Under the pieces are notes generated by a model. It was not told the DNA's origin, did not search any database, and saw only the letters and a list, made by a program, of their open reading frames with translations. Positions 25,793-39,326 of a stretch of 64,000 nucleotides of DNA are shown here, in pieces (within the stretch, counting starts at the first letter, position 1; each line of letters opens with the position of its first letter). Origin of the DNA: Xylocopa sonorina (lineage: Eukaryota; Arthropoda; Insecta; Hymenoptera; Apidae); NCBI RefSeq assembly GCF_050948175.1, contig NW_027490443.1, positions 186,001 to 250,000 on the forward strand. Reading direction: 5' to 3'. A program made the position numbers and the translations under genes.

Positions 25793-28228
25793 AAGTGTTA
25801 TGTATTCCTCGTCTACACTTCAAATGAATGTAAATGCGACACTTCCTTGCAAGGAAATAGCGTTTGGAGATGTCTACGTATCATAGCAATAGAGTTCTTA
25901 TGATCCTTAAAACGCGATATCGCATCTCATTTCTATGTTTCATGGTAAGATATAATATGATATGCGAAGTGTTATGTATTCCTCGTCTACACTTCAAATG
26001 AATGTAAATGCGACTCTTCCTTGCAAGGAAATAGCGTTTGCAGATGTCTACGTATCGTAGCAATAGAGTTCTAATGCTTCTTAAAACGCGATATCGCATC
26101 TCATTTCCATGTTTCATGATAAGATATAATATTCATTGCGAAGTGTTATGCATTTCTCGTCTACGATTCAAATGAATGTAAATGCGACACTTCCTTGCAA
26201 GGAAATTGCGTTTGCAGATGTCTACGTATCACAGCAATAGAGTTCTTATGATCCTTAAAACGCGATATCGCATCTCATTTCTATGTTTCATGGTAAGATA
26301 TAATATGATATGCGAAGTGTTATGTATTCCTCGTCTACACTTCAAATGAATGTGAATGCGACTCTTCCTCGTTAGGAAATGGCGTTTGCAGATGTCTACG
26401 AAACGTAGCAATAGATTTCTAAAGCTTCTTAAAACGCGATATCGTATCTCATTTCTATGTTTCATGGTAAGATATAATATGATTTGCGAAGTGTCATGTA
26501 TCCCACGTCTACACTTCAAATGAATGTAAATGCGACACTACCTTGCTAGGAAATAGCGTCTGCAGATGTCTACGTATCGAAGCAATAGAGTTCAAATGCT
26601 TCTTAAATCGAGATATTGCATCTCATATCTATGTTTCATGATAAGATATAATATTCATTGCGAAGTGTTATGCATTCCTCGTCTACGATTCAAATGAATG
26701 TAAATGCGACACTTCCTTGCAAGGAAATAGCATTTGCAGATGTCTACGTATCATAGCAATAGAGTTCTTATGATACTTAAAACGCGATATCGCATCTCAT
26801 TTCTATGTTTCATGGTAAGATATAATATGATATGCGAAGTGTTATGTATTCCTCGTCTACACTTCAAATGAATGTAAATGCGACTCTTCCTTGCAAGGAA
26901 ATAGCGTTTGTAGATGTCTGCGTATCGTAGCAATAGAGTTCTAATGCTTCTTAAAACGCGATATCGCATCTCATTTCCATGTTTCATGGTAAGATATAAT
27001 ATGATTGGGGAAGTGTTATGTATTCCTCGTCTACACTTCAAATGAATGTAAATGCGACTCTTCCTTGCAAGGAAATAGCGTTTGCAGATGTCTACGTATC
27101 GTAGCAATAGAGTTCTAATGCTTCTTAAAACGCGATATCGCATCTCATTTCCATGTTTCATGGTAAGATATTATATGATTGGTGAAGTGTTATGTATTCC
27201 TCGTCTACACTTCAAATGAATGTAAATGCGACACTTCCTCGCTAGGAAATAGCGTTTGCAGATGTCTACGTATCGTAGCAATAGATTTACAATGCTTCTT
27301 AAAACGCGATATCGCATCTCATTTCTATGTTTCATGATAAGATATAATATGATTTGCGAAGTTTCATGTATTCTTCGTCTACACATCAAATGAATGTAAA
27401 TGCGACACTTCCTCGCTAGGAAATAGCGTTTGCAGATGTCTACGTATCGTAGCAATAGATTTCCAATGCTTCTTAAAACGCGATATCGCATCTCATTTCT
27501 ATGTTTCATGATAAGATATAATATGATTTGCGAAGTTTCATGTATTCTTCGTCTACACATCAAATGAATGTAAATGCGACTCTTCCTTGTGAGGAAATAG
27601 CGTTTTCAGATGTCTACGTATCGTAGTAATAGAGTTCCAATGCTTCTTAGAACGCGATATCGCATCTCATTTCTATGTTTCATGGTAAGATATAATATGA
27701 TTGGGGAAGTGTTATGTATTACTCGTGTACACTTCAAATGAATGGAAATGCGACACTTCCCTGCTAGGAAATAGCGTCTGCAGACGACTAGGTATCGTAG
27801 CAATAGAGTTCTAATGCTTCTTAAAACGCGATATCGCATCTCATTTCTATGTTTCATGGTAAGATATAATATGATTTGCGAAGTGTCATGTATTCTTCGT
27901 CTACACATCAAATGAATGTAAATGCGACTCTTCCTTGCAAGGAAATAGCGTTTGCAGATGTCTACGTATCGTAGGGATAGAGTTCTAATGCTTCTTAAAA
28001 CGAGATATCGCATCTCATTTCTATGTTTCATGATAAGATATAATATTCATTGCGAAGTGTTATGCACTCCTCGTCTACACTTCAAATGAATGTAAATGCC
28101 ACACTTCCCTGCTAGGAAATAGCGTCTGCAGATGACTAGGTATCGTAGCAATAGAGTTCTAATGCTTCCTAAAACGCGATATCGCACCTCATTTCTATGA
28201 TTCATGGTAATATATAATATGATTGGGG
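25793..28228. repeat. 14-monomer higher-order repeat, copy 1
   Basis: A 2,436-bp unit (14 x 174) repeated directly by 28,229-30,664. Markers in order include GTTTGGAGATG, GTTCTTATGATCC, GGAAATTGCG, GAAACGTAGC with TCTAAAGCTTC, TATCCCACG, AAATCGAGATATTG, GTTTGTAGATGTCTGCG, TTGGTGAAG, GAAGTTTCATG, CGTTTTCAG, ACTCGTGTAC, CAGACGACTAGG and CTATGATTCATGG. Against copy 2 I found only a couple of substitutions (near 25,912 and 26,249). Confidence 0.93.
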
Positions 28229-30664
28229 AAGTGTTATGTATTCCTCGTCTACACTTCAAATGAATGTAAATGCGACACTTCCTTGCAAGGAAATAGCGTT
28301 TGGAGATGTCTACGTATCATAGCAATAGAGTTCTTATGATCCTTAAAACTCGATATCGCATCTCATTTCTATGTTTCATGGTAAGATATAATATGATATG
28401 CGAAGTGTTATGTATTCCTCGTCTACACTTCAAATGAATGTAAATGCGACTCTTCCTTGCAAGGAAATAGCGTTTGCAGATGTCTACGTATCGTAGCAAT
28501 AGAGTTCTAATGCTTCTTAAAACGCGATATCGCATCTCATTTCCATGTTTCATGATAAGATATAATATTCATTGCGAAGTGTTATGCATTTCTCGTCTAC
28601 GATTCAAATGAATGTAAATGCGACACTTCCTTGCAAGGAAATTGCGTTTGCAGATGTCTACGTATCACAGCAATAGAGTTCTTACGATCCTTAAAACGCG
28701 ATATCGCATCTCATTTCTATGTTTCATGGTAAGATATAATATGATATGCGAAGTGTTATGTATTCCTCGTCTACACTTCAAATGAATGTGAATGCGACTC
28801 TTCCTCGTTAGGAAATGGCGTTTGCAGATGTCTACGAAACGTAGCAATAGATTTCTAAAGCTTCTTAAAACGCGATATCGTATCTCATTTCTATGTTTCA
28901 TGGTAAGATATAATATGATTTGCGAAGTGTCATGTATCCCACGTCTACACTTCAAATGAATGTAAATGCGACACTACCTTGCTAGGAAATAGCGTCTGCA
29001 GATGTCTACGTATCGAAGCAATAGAGTTCAAATGCTTCTTAAATCGAGATATTGCATCTCATATCTATGTTTCATGATAAGATATAATATTCATTGCGAA
29101 GTGTTATGCATTCCTCGTCTACGATTCAAATGAATGTAAATGCGACACTTCCTTGCAAGGAAATAGCATTTGCAGATGTCTACGTATCATAGCAATAGAG
29201 TTCTTATGATACTTAAAACGCGATATCGCATCTCATTTCTATGTTTCATGGTAAGATATAATATGATATGCGAAGTGTTATGTATTCCTCGTCTACACTT
29301 CAAATGAATGTAAATGCGACTCTTCCTTGCAAGGAAATAGCGTTTGTAGATGTCTGCGTATCGTAGCAATAGAGTTCTAATGCTTCTTAAAACGCGATAT
29401 CGCATCTCATTTCCATGTTTCATGGTAAGATATAATATGATTGGGGAAGTGTTATGTATTCCTCGTCTACACTTCAAATGAATGTAAATGCGACTCTTCC
29501 TTGCAAGGAAATAGCGTTTGCAGATGTCTACGTATCGTAGCAATAGAGTTCTAATGCTTCTTAAAACGCGATATCGCATCTCATTTCCATGTTTCATGGT
29601 AAGATATTATATGATTGGTGAAGTGTTATGTATTCCTCGTCTACACTTCAAATGAATGTAAATGCGACACTTCCTCGCTAGGAAATAGCGTTTGCAGATG
29701 TCTACGTATCGTAGCAATAGATTTACAATGCTTCTTAAAACGCGATATCGCATCTCATTTCTATGTTTCATGATAAGATATAATATGATTTGCGAAGTTT
29801 CATGTATTCTTCGTCTACACATCAAATGAATGTAAATGCGACACTTCCTCGCTAGGAAATAGCGTTTGCAGATGTCTACGTATCGTAGCAATAGATTTCC
29901 AATGCTTCTTAAAACGCGATATCGCATCTCATTTCTATGTTTCATGATAAGATATAATATGATTTGCGAAGTTTCATGTATTCTTCGTCTACACATCAAA
30001 TGAATGTAAATGCGACTCTTCCTTGTGAGGAAATAGCGTTTTCAGATGTCTACGTATCGTAGTAATAGAGTTCCAATGCTTCTTAGAACGCGATATCGCA
30101 TCTCATTTCTATGTTTCATGGTAAGATATAATATGATTGGGGAAGTGTTATGTATTACTCGTGTACACTTCAAATGAATGGAAATGCGACACTTCCCTGC
30201 TAGGAAATAGCGTCTGCAGACGACTAGGTATCGTAGCAATAGAGTTCTAATGCTTCTTAAAACGCGATATCGCATCTCATTTCTATGTTTCATGGTAAGA
30301 TATAATATGATTTGCGAAGTGTCATGTATTCTTCGTCTACACATCAAATGAATGTAAATGCGACTCTTCCTTGCAAGGAAATAGCGTTTGCAGATGTCTA
30401 CGTATCGTAGGGATAGAGTTCTAATGCTTCTTAAAACGAGATATCGCATCTCATTTCTATGTTTCATGATAAGATATAATATTCATTGCGAAGTGTTATG
30501 CACTCCTCGTCTACACTTCAAATGAATGTAAATGCCACACTTCCCTGCTAGGAAATAGCGTCTGCAGATGACTAGGTATCGTAGCAATAGAGTTCTAATG
30601 CTTCCTAAAACGCGATATCGCACCTCATTTCTATGATTCATGGTAATATATAATATGATTGGGG
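28229..30664. repeat. 14-monomer higher-order repeat, copy 2
   Basis: Direct tandem copy of the preceding 2,436 bp, nearly identical over its full length (for example CTCGATATC near 28,348 and CTTACGATCC near 28,681 instead of CGCGATATC and CTTATGATCC). Such similarity against the much larger difference between neighbouring monomers is the hallmark of a recently amplified higher-order repeat. Confidence 0.93.
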
Positions 30665-33100
30665 AAGTGTTATGTATTCCTCGTCTACACTTCAAATGAA
30701 TGTAAATGCGACACTTCCTTGCAAGGAAATAGCGTTTGTAGATGTCTGCGTATCGTAGCAATAGAGTTCTAATGCTTCTTAAAACGCGATATCGCATCTC
30801 ATTTCCATGTTTCATGGTAAGATATAATATGATTGGGGAAGTGTTATGTATTCCTCGTCTACACTTCAAATGAATGTAAATGCGACTCTTCCTTGCAAGG
30901 AAATAGCGTTTGCAGATGTCTACGTATCGTAGCAATAGAGTTCTAATGCTTCTTAAAACGCGATATCGCATCTCATTTCCATGTTTCATGGTAAGATATT
31001 ATATGATTGGTGAAGTGTTATGTATTCCTCGTCTACACTTCAAATGAATGTAAATGCGACACTTCCTCGCTAGGAAATAGCGTTTGCAGATGTCTACGTA
31101 TCGTAGCAATAGATTTACAATGCTTCTTAAAACGCGATATCGCATCTCATTTCTATGTTTCATGATAAGATATAATATGATTTGCGAAGTTTCATGTATT
31201 CTTCGTCTACACATCAAATGAATGTAAATGCGACACTTCCTCGCTAGGAAATAGCGTTTGCAGATGTCTACGTATCGTAGCAATAGATTTCCAATGCTTC
31301 TTAAAACGCGATATCGCATCTCATTTCTATGTTTCATGATAAGATATAATATGATTTGCGAAGTTTCATGTATTCTTCGTCTACACATCAAATGAATGTA
31401 AATGCGACTCTTCCTTGTGAGGAAATAGCGTTTTCAGATGTCTACGTATCGTAGTAATAGAGTTCCAATGCTTCTTAGAACGCGATATCGCATCTCATTT
31501 CTATGTTTCATGGTAAGATATAATATGATTGGGGAAGTGTTATGTATTACTCGTGTACACTTCAAATGAATGGAAATGCGACACTTCCCTGCTAGGAAAT
31601 AGCGTCTGCAGACGACTAGGTATCGTAGCAATAGAGTTCTAATGCTTCTTAAAACGCGATATCGCATCTCATTTCTATGTTTCATGGTAAGATATAATAT
31701 GATTTGCGAAGTGTCATGTATTCTTCGTCTACACATCAAATGAATGTAAATGCGACTCTTCCTTGCAAGGAAATAGCGTTTGTAGATGTCTGCGTATCGT
31801 AGCAATAGAGTTCTAATGCTTCTTAAAACGCGATATCGCATCTCATTTCCATGTTTCATGGTAAGATATAATATGATTGGGGAAGTGTTATGTATTCCTC
31901 GTCTACACTTCAAATGAATGTAAATGCGACTCTTCCTTGCAAGGAAATAGCGTTTGCAGATGTCTACGTATCGTAGCAATAGAGTTCTAATGCTTCTTAA
32001 AACGCGATATCGCATCTCATTTCCATGTTTCATGGTAAGATATTATATGATTGGTGAAGTGTTATGTATTCCTCGTCTACACTTCAAATGAATGTAAATG
32101 CGACACTTCCTCGCTAGGAAATAGCGTTTGCAGATGTCTACGTATCGTAGCAATAGATTTCCAATGCTTCTTAAAACGCGATATCGCATCTCATTTCTAT
32201 GTTTCATGATAAGATATAATATGATTTGCGAAGTTTCATGTATTCTTCGTCTACACATCAAATGAATGTAAATGCGACTCTTCCTTGCAAGGAAATAGCG
32301 TTTGCAGATGTCTACGTATCGTAGCAATAGATTTCCAATGCTTCTTAAAACGCGATATCGCATCTCATTTCTATGTTTCATGATAAGATATAATATGATT
32401 TGCGAAGTTTCATGTATTCTTCGTCTACACATCAAATGAATGTAAATGCGACTCTTCCTTGCAAGGAAATAGCGTTTTCAGATGTCTACGTATCGTAGTA
32501 ATAGTGTTCCAATGCTTCTTAGAACGCGATATCGCATCTCATTTCTATGTTTCATGGTAAGATATAATATGATTGGGGAAGTGTTATGTATTACTCGTCT
32601 ACACTTCAAATGAATGGAAATGCGACACTTCCCTGCTAGGAAATAGCGTCTGCAGACGACTAGGTATCGTAGCAATAGAGTTCTAATGCTTCTTAAAACG
32701 CGATATCGCATCTCATTTCTATGTTTCATGGTAAGATATAATATGATTTGCGAAGTGTCATGTATTCTTCGTCTACACATCAAATGAATGTAAATGCGAC
32801 TCTTCCTTGCAAGGAAATAGCGTTTGCAGATGTCTACGTATCGTAGGGATAGAGTTCTAATGCTTCTTAAAACGAGATATCGCATCTCATTTCTATGTTT
32901 CATGATAAGATATAATATTCATTGCGAAGTGTTATGCACTCCTCGTCTACACTTCAAATGAATGTAAATGCCACACTTCCCTGCTAGGAAATAGCGTCTG
33001 CAGATGACTAGGTATCGTAGCAATAGAGTTCTAATGCTTCCTAAAACGCGATATCGCACCTCATTTCTATGATTCATGGTAATATATAATATGATTGGGG
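30665..33100. repeat. 14-monomer higher-order repeat, copy 3, internally rearranged
   Basis: The copy keeps the 2,436-bp length but not the order. From 30,733 to 31,776 it matches 29,341-30,384 at a spacing of eight monomers. From 31,777 it repeats the same starting point (GTTTGTAGATGTCTGCG) at a spacing of six monomers, then returns to the regular 14-monomer register. The six monomers expected after the start are missing and a second copy of six later monomers takes their place. Confidence 0.87.
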
Positions 33101-34313
33101 AAGTGTTATGTATTCCTCGTCTACACTTCAAATGAATGTAAATGCGACACTTCCTTGCAAGGAAATAGCGTTTGGAGATGTCTACGTATCATAGCAATAG
33201 AGTTCTTATGATCCTTAAAACTCGATATCGCATCTCATTTCTATGTTTCATGGTAAGATATAATATGATATGCGAAGTGTTATGTATTCCTCGTCTACAC
33301 TTCAAATGAATGTAAATGCGACTCTTCCTTGCAAGGAAATAGCGTTTGCAGATGTCTACGTATCGTAGCAATAGAGTTCTAATGCTTCTTAAAACGCGAT
33401 ATCGCATCTCATTTCCATGTTTCATGATAAGATATAATATTCATTGCGAAGTGTTATGCATTTCTCGTCTACGATTCAAATGAATGTAAATGCGACACTT
33501 CCTTGCAAGGAAATTGCGTTTGCAGATGTCTACGTATCACAGCAATAGAGTTCTTATGATCCTAAAAACGCGATATCGCATCTCATTTCTATGTTTCATG
33601 GTAAGATATAATATGATATGCGAAGTGTTATGTATTCCTCGTCTATACTTCAAATGAATGTGAATGCGACTCTTCCTCGCTAGGAAATGGCGTTTGCAGA
33701 TGTCTACGAAACGTAGCAATAGATTTCTAAAGCTTCTTAAAACGCGATATCGTATCTCATTTCTATGTTTCATGGTAAGATATAATATGATTTGCGAAGC
33801 GTCATGTATCCCACGTCTACACTTCAAATGAATGTAAATGCGACACTACCTTGCTAGGAAATAGCGTCTGCAGATGTCTACGTATCGAAGCAATAGAGTT
33901 CAAATGCTTCTTAAATCGAGATATTGCATCTCATATCTATGTTTCATGATAAGATATAATATTCATTGCGAAGTGTTATGCATTCCTCGCCTACGATTTA
34001 AATGAATGTAAATGCGACACTTCCTTGCAAGGAAATAGCATTTGCAGATGTCTACGTATCATAGCAATAGAGTTCTTATGATACTTAAAACGCGATATCG
34101 CATCTCATTTCTATGTTTCATGGTAAGATATAATATGATATGCGAAGTGTTATGTATTCCTCGTCTACACTTCAAATGAATGTAAATGCGACTCTTCCTT
34201 GCAAGGAAATAGCGTTTGCAGATGTCTGCGTATCGTAGCAATAGAGTTCTAATGCTTCTTAAAACGCGATATCGCATCTCATTTCCATGTTTCATGGTAA
34301 GATATAATATGAT
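33101..34313. repeat. 14-monomer higher-order repeat, partial copy 4
   Basis: It matches 28,229-29,441 at a spacing of 28 monomers (4,872 bp), with more differences than copies 1 and 2 show. Examples are CCTAAAAACG near 33,562, CTATACTTC near 33,645, GAAGCGTCATG near 33,798 and CTACGATTTAAATG near 33,991. It ends where TTGGGGAAG is replaced by TTTGTGGAAG, a one-base insertion near 34,317. Confidence 0.86.
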
Positions 34314-36064
34314 TTGTGGAAGTGTCATGTATTCCTCGTCTACAATTCAAATGAATGTAAATGCGACACTTCCTTGCAAGGAAATAGCGTTTGGAGGTGT
34401 CTACGTATCGTAGGAATAGAGTTCTTATGATTCTTAAAACGCGATATCGCATCTCATTTCTGTGTTTCATGGTAAGATATAATATGATTTGCAAAGTGTT
34501 ATGAATTCCTCGTCCACACTTCAAATGAATGTGAATGCGACACTTCCTCGCTAGGAAATAGCGTTTGCAGATTTCTACGTATCGTAGCAAAAGGTTTCCA
34601 ATGCTTCTTAAAACGCGATATCGCATCTCATTTCTATGTTTCATGGTAAGATATAATATGATTTGCGAAGTGTCATGTATTCCTCGTCTACACTTCAAAT
34701 GAATGTAAATGCCACACTTCCCTGCTAGGAAATAGCGTCTGCAGATGACTAGGTATCGTAGCAATAGAGTTCTAATGCTTCTTAAAACGCGATATCGCAT
34801 CTCATTTCTGTGTTTCATGGTAAGATATAATAAGATTTGCCAAGTGTTATGCATTCCTCGTCTACGATTCAAATGGATGTAAATGCGACACTTCCTTGCT
34901 TGGAAATAGCGTTTGCAGATGTCTACGTATCGAAGTTATAGTGTTCAAATGCTTCTTAAAACAAGATATCGCATCTCATTTCTATTTTTCATGATAAGAT
35001 GTAATATTCTTTGCGAAGTGTTATGTATTCCGCGCCTACACTTCAAATGAATGTAAATGCGACACTTCCTTGCTAGGAAATAGCGTTTGCAGATGTCTAC
35101 GTATCGAAGCAGTAGAGTTCAAATGCTTCTTAAAACGAGATATTGCATCTCATATCTATGTTTCATGTTAAGATATAATATTCATTGCGAAGTGTTATGC
35201 ATTCCTCGTCTACGATTCAAATGAATGTAAATGCGACACTTCCTTGCAAGGAAATAGCGTTTGCAGATGTCTACGTATCATAGCAATAGAGTTCTTATGA
35301 TCCTTAAAACGCGATATCGCATCTCATTTCTATGTTTCATGGTAAGATATAATATGATATGCGAAGTGTTATGTATTCCTCGACTACACTTCAAATGAAT
35401 GTAAATGCGACTCTTCCTTGCAAGGAAATAGCGTTTGCAGATGTCTACGTATCGTAGCAATAGAGTTCTAATGCTTCTTAAAACGCGATATCGCATCTCA
35501 TTTCCATGTTTCATGGTAAGATATAATATGATTGGGGAAGTGTTATGTATTCCTCGTCTACACTTCAAATGAATGTAAATGCGACACTTCCTCGCTAGGA
35601 AATAGCGTTTGCAGATGTCTACGTATCGTAGCAATAGATTTCCAATGCTTCTTAAAACGCGATATCGCATCTCATTTCTATGTTTCATGATAAGATATAA
35701 TATGATTTGCGAAGTTTCATGTATTCTTCGTCTACACATCAAATGAATGTAAATGCGACTCTTCGTTGCAAGGAAATAGCGTTTTCAGATGTCTACGTAT
35801 CGTAGTAATAGAGTTCCAATGCTTCTTAGAACGCGATATCGCATCTCATTTCTATGTTTCATGATAAGATATAATATTCATTGCGAAGTGTTATGCATTC
35901 CTCGTCTACACTTCAAATGAATGTAAATGCCACACTTCCCTGCTAGGAAATAGCGTCTGCAGATGACTAGGTATCGTAGCAATAGAGTTCTAATGCTTCT
36001 TAAAACGCGATATCGCACCTCATTTCTATGATTCATGGTAATATATAATATGATTGGGGAAGTG
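34314..36064. repeat. satellite stretch after the 14-mer block
   Basis: About ten monomers starting with a 175-bp copy (extra base near 34,317). It resembles 21,390-22,200 in its left half (GCAAAAGGTTTCC, ATGCCACACTTCCC, ATAATAAGATTTGCC) and then carries the two-monomer cassette at 34,940 and GAAGTTTCATG monomers. No gene is present. Confidence 0.7.
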
Positions 36065-37588
36065 TTATGTATTCCTCGTCTACACTTCAAATGAATGTAA
36101 ATGCGACACTTCCTCGCTAGGAAATAGCGTTTGCAGATGTCTACGTATCGTAGCAATAGATTTCCAATGCTTCTTAAAACGCGATATCGCATCTCATTTC
36201 TATGTTTCATGATAAGATATAATATGATTTGCGAAGTTTCATGTATTCTTCGTCTACACATCAAATGAATGTAAATGCGACACTTCCTCGCTAGGAAATA
36301 GCGTTTGCAGATGTCTACGTATCGTAGCAATAGATTTCCAATGCTTCTTAAAACGCGATATCGCATCTCATTTCTATGTTTCATGATAAGATATAATATG
36401 ATTTGCGAAGTTTCATGTATTCTTCGTCTACACATCAAATGAATGTAAATGCGACTCTTCCTTGTGAGGAAATAGCGTTTTCAGATGTCTACGTATCGTA
36501 GTAATAGAGTTCCAATGCTTCTTAGAACGCGATATCGCATCTCATTTCTATGTTTCATGGTAAGATATAATATGATTGGGGAAGTGTTATGTATTACTCG
36601 TGTACACTTCAAATGAATGGAAATGCGACACTTCCCTGCTAGGAAATAGCGTCTGCAGACGACTAGGTATCGTAGCAATAGAGTTCTAATGCTTCTTAAA
36701 ACGCGATATCGCATCTCATTTCTATGTTTCATGGTAAGATATAATATGATTTGCGAAGTGTCATGTATTCTTCGTCTACACATCAAATGAATGTAAATGC
36801 GACTCTTCCTTGCAAGGAAATAGCGTTTGCAGATGTCTACGTATCGTAGGAATAGAGTTCTAATGCTTCTTAAAACGAGATATCGCATCTCATTTCTATG
36901 TTTCATGATAAGATATAATATTCATTGCGAAGTGTTATGCATTCCTCGTCTACACTTCAAATGAATGTAAATGCCACACTTCCCTGCTAGGAAATAGCGT
37001 CTGCAGATGACTAGGTATCGTAGCAATAGAGTTCTAATGCCTCTTAAAACGCGATATCGCACCTCATTTCTATGATTCATGGTAATATATAATATGATTG
37101 GGGAAGTGTTATGTATTCCTCGTCTACACTTCAAATGAATTTAAATTCGACACTTCCTTGCAAGGAAATAGCGTTTGGAGATGTCTACGTATCATAGCAA
37201 TAGAGTTCTTATGATCCTTAAAACGCGATATCGCATCTCATTTCTATGTTTCACGGTAAGATATAATATGATATGCGAAGTGTTATGTATTCCTCGTCTA
37301 CACTTCAAATGAATGTAAATGCGACTCTTCCTTGCAAGGAAATAGCGTTTGCAGATGTCTACGTATCGTAGCAATAGAGTTCTAATGCTTCTTAAAACGC
37401 GATATCGCATCTCATTTCCATGTTTCATGATAAGATATAATATTCATTGCGAAGTGTTATGCATTTCTCGTCTACGATTCAAATGAATGTAAATGCGACA
37501 CTTCCTTGCAAGGAAATAGCGTTTGCAGATGTCTACGTATCACAGCAATAGAGTTCTTATGATCCTTAAAACGCGATATCGCATCTCA
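36065..37588. repeat. 1.5-kb copy of 32,062-33,585
   Basis: The match holds at a spacing of 4,003 bp, which is 23 monomers plus the one-base insertion near 34,317. Markers are CGTTTTCAG, AATGGAAATGCG, CAGACGACTAGG, ACGAGATATCGC, CTATGATTCATGG and GTTTGGAGATG. A patchy difference such as TGTAGGAATAG for TGTAGGGATAG (near 36,845) is seen. It ends where this copy switches to an ATATCTATG monomer. Confidence 0.85.
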
Positions 37589-38104
37589 TATCTATGTTTC
37601 ATGATAAGATATAATATTCATTGCGAAGTGTTATGCATTCCTCGTCTACGATTCAAATGAATGTAAATGCGACACTTCCTTGCAAGGAAATAGCATTTGC
37701 AGATGTCTACGTATCATAGCAATAGAGTTCTTATGATACTTAAAACGCGATATCGCATCTCATTTCTGTGTTTCATGGTAAGATATAATATGATATGCGA
37801 AGTGTTATGTATTCCTCGTCTACACTTCAAATGAATGTAAATGCGACTCTTTCTTGCAAGGAAATAGCGTTTGCAGATGTCTGCGTATCGTAGCAATAGA
37901 GTTCTAATGCTTCTTAAAACGCGATATCGCATCTCATTTCCATGTTTCATGGTAAGGTATAATATGATATGCGAAGTGTTATGTATTCCTCGTCTACACT
38001 TCAAATGAATGTAAATGCGACACTTCCTCGCTAGGAAATAGCGTTTGCAGATGTCTACGTATCGTAGCAATAGATTTCCGATGCTTCTTAAAACGCGATA
38101 CCGC

Positions 38105-38998
38105 ATCTCATTTCTATGTTTCATGGTAAGATATAATATGATTGGGGAAGTGTTATGTATTACTCGTCTACACTTCAAATGAATGGAAATGCGACACTTC
38201 TTTGCAAGGAAATAGCGTTTGCAGATGTCTACGTATCACAGCAATAGAGTTCTTGTGATTCTTAGAACGCGATATCGCATCTCATTTCTATGTTTCATGG
38301 TAAGATATAATATGATATGCGAAGTGTTATGTATTCCTCGTCTACACTTCAAATGAATGTGAATGCGACTCTTCCTCGCTAGGAAATGGCGTTTGCAGAT
38401 GTCGACGAAACGTAGCAATAGATTTCTAAAGCTTCTTAAAACGCGATATCGTATCTCATTTCTATGTTTCATGGTAAGATATAATATGATTTGCGAAGTG
38501 TCATGTATTCCACGTCTACACTTCAAATGAATGTAAATGCGACACTACCTTGCTAGGAAATAGCGTCTGCAGATGTCTACGTATCGAAGCAATAGGGTTC
38601 AAATGCTTCTTAAATCGAGATATTGCATCTCATATCTATGTTTCATGATAAGATATAATATTCATTGCGAAGTGTTATGCATTCCTCGTCTACGATTCAA
38701 ATGAATGTAAATGCGACACTTCCTTGCAAGGAAATAGCATTTGCAGATGTCTACGTATCATAGCAATAGTGTTCTTATGATACTTAAAACGCGATATCGC
38801 ATCTCATTTCTATGTTTCATGGTAAGATATAATATGATATGCGAAGTGTTATGTATTCCTCGTCTACACTTCAAATGAATGTAAATGCGACTCTTCCTTG
38901 CAAGGAAATAGCGTTTGCAGATGTCTACGTATCGTAGCAATAGAGTTCTAATGCTTCTTAAAACGCGATATCGCATCTCATTTCCATGTTTCATGGTA
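38105..38998. repeat. 0.9-kb segment duplicated at 42,281-43,174
   Basis: The segment matches at a spacing of 4,176 bp (24 x 174), with GAAACGTAGC, TCTAAAGCTTC, AAATCGAGATATTG and GTTCTTATGATAC in the same order. Its right part (38,560-39,225) also matches 41,518-42,183 at 17 monomers, so the locus is a donor or recipient of more than one exchange. Confidence 0.83.
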
Positions 38999-39326
38999 AG
39001 ATATTATATGATTGGGGAAGTGTTATGTATTCCTCGTCTACACTTCAAATGAATGTAAATGCGACACTTCCTCGCTAGGAAATAGCGTTTGCAGATGTCT
39101 ACGTATCGTAGCAATAGATTTCCAATGCTTCTTAAAACGCGATATCGCATCTCATTTCTATGTTTCATGATAAGATATAATATGATTTGCGAAGTTTCAT
39201 GTATTCTTCGTCTACACATCAAATGAATGTAAATGCGACACTTCCTCGCTAGGAAATAGCGTTTGCAGATGTCTACGTATCGTAGCAATAGATTTCCGAT
39301 GCTTCTTAAAACGCGATACCGCATCT

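Noticed and set aside
34301..34330. Junction of two different arrays at the TTTGTGGAAG insertion
   Set aside because: The flanks on both sides are the same monomer family in the same orientation and phase apart from one base, so it is a breakpoint between duplicated blocks rather than an array boundary.
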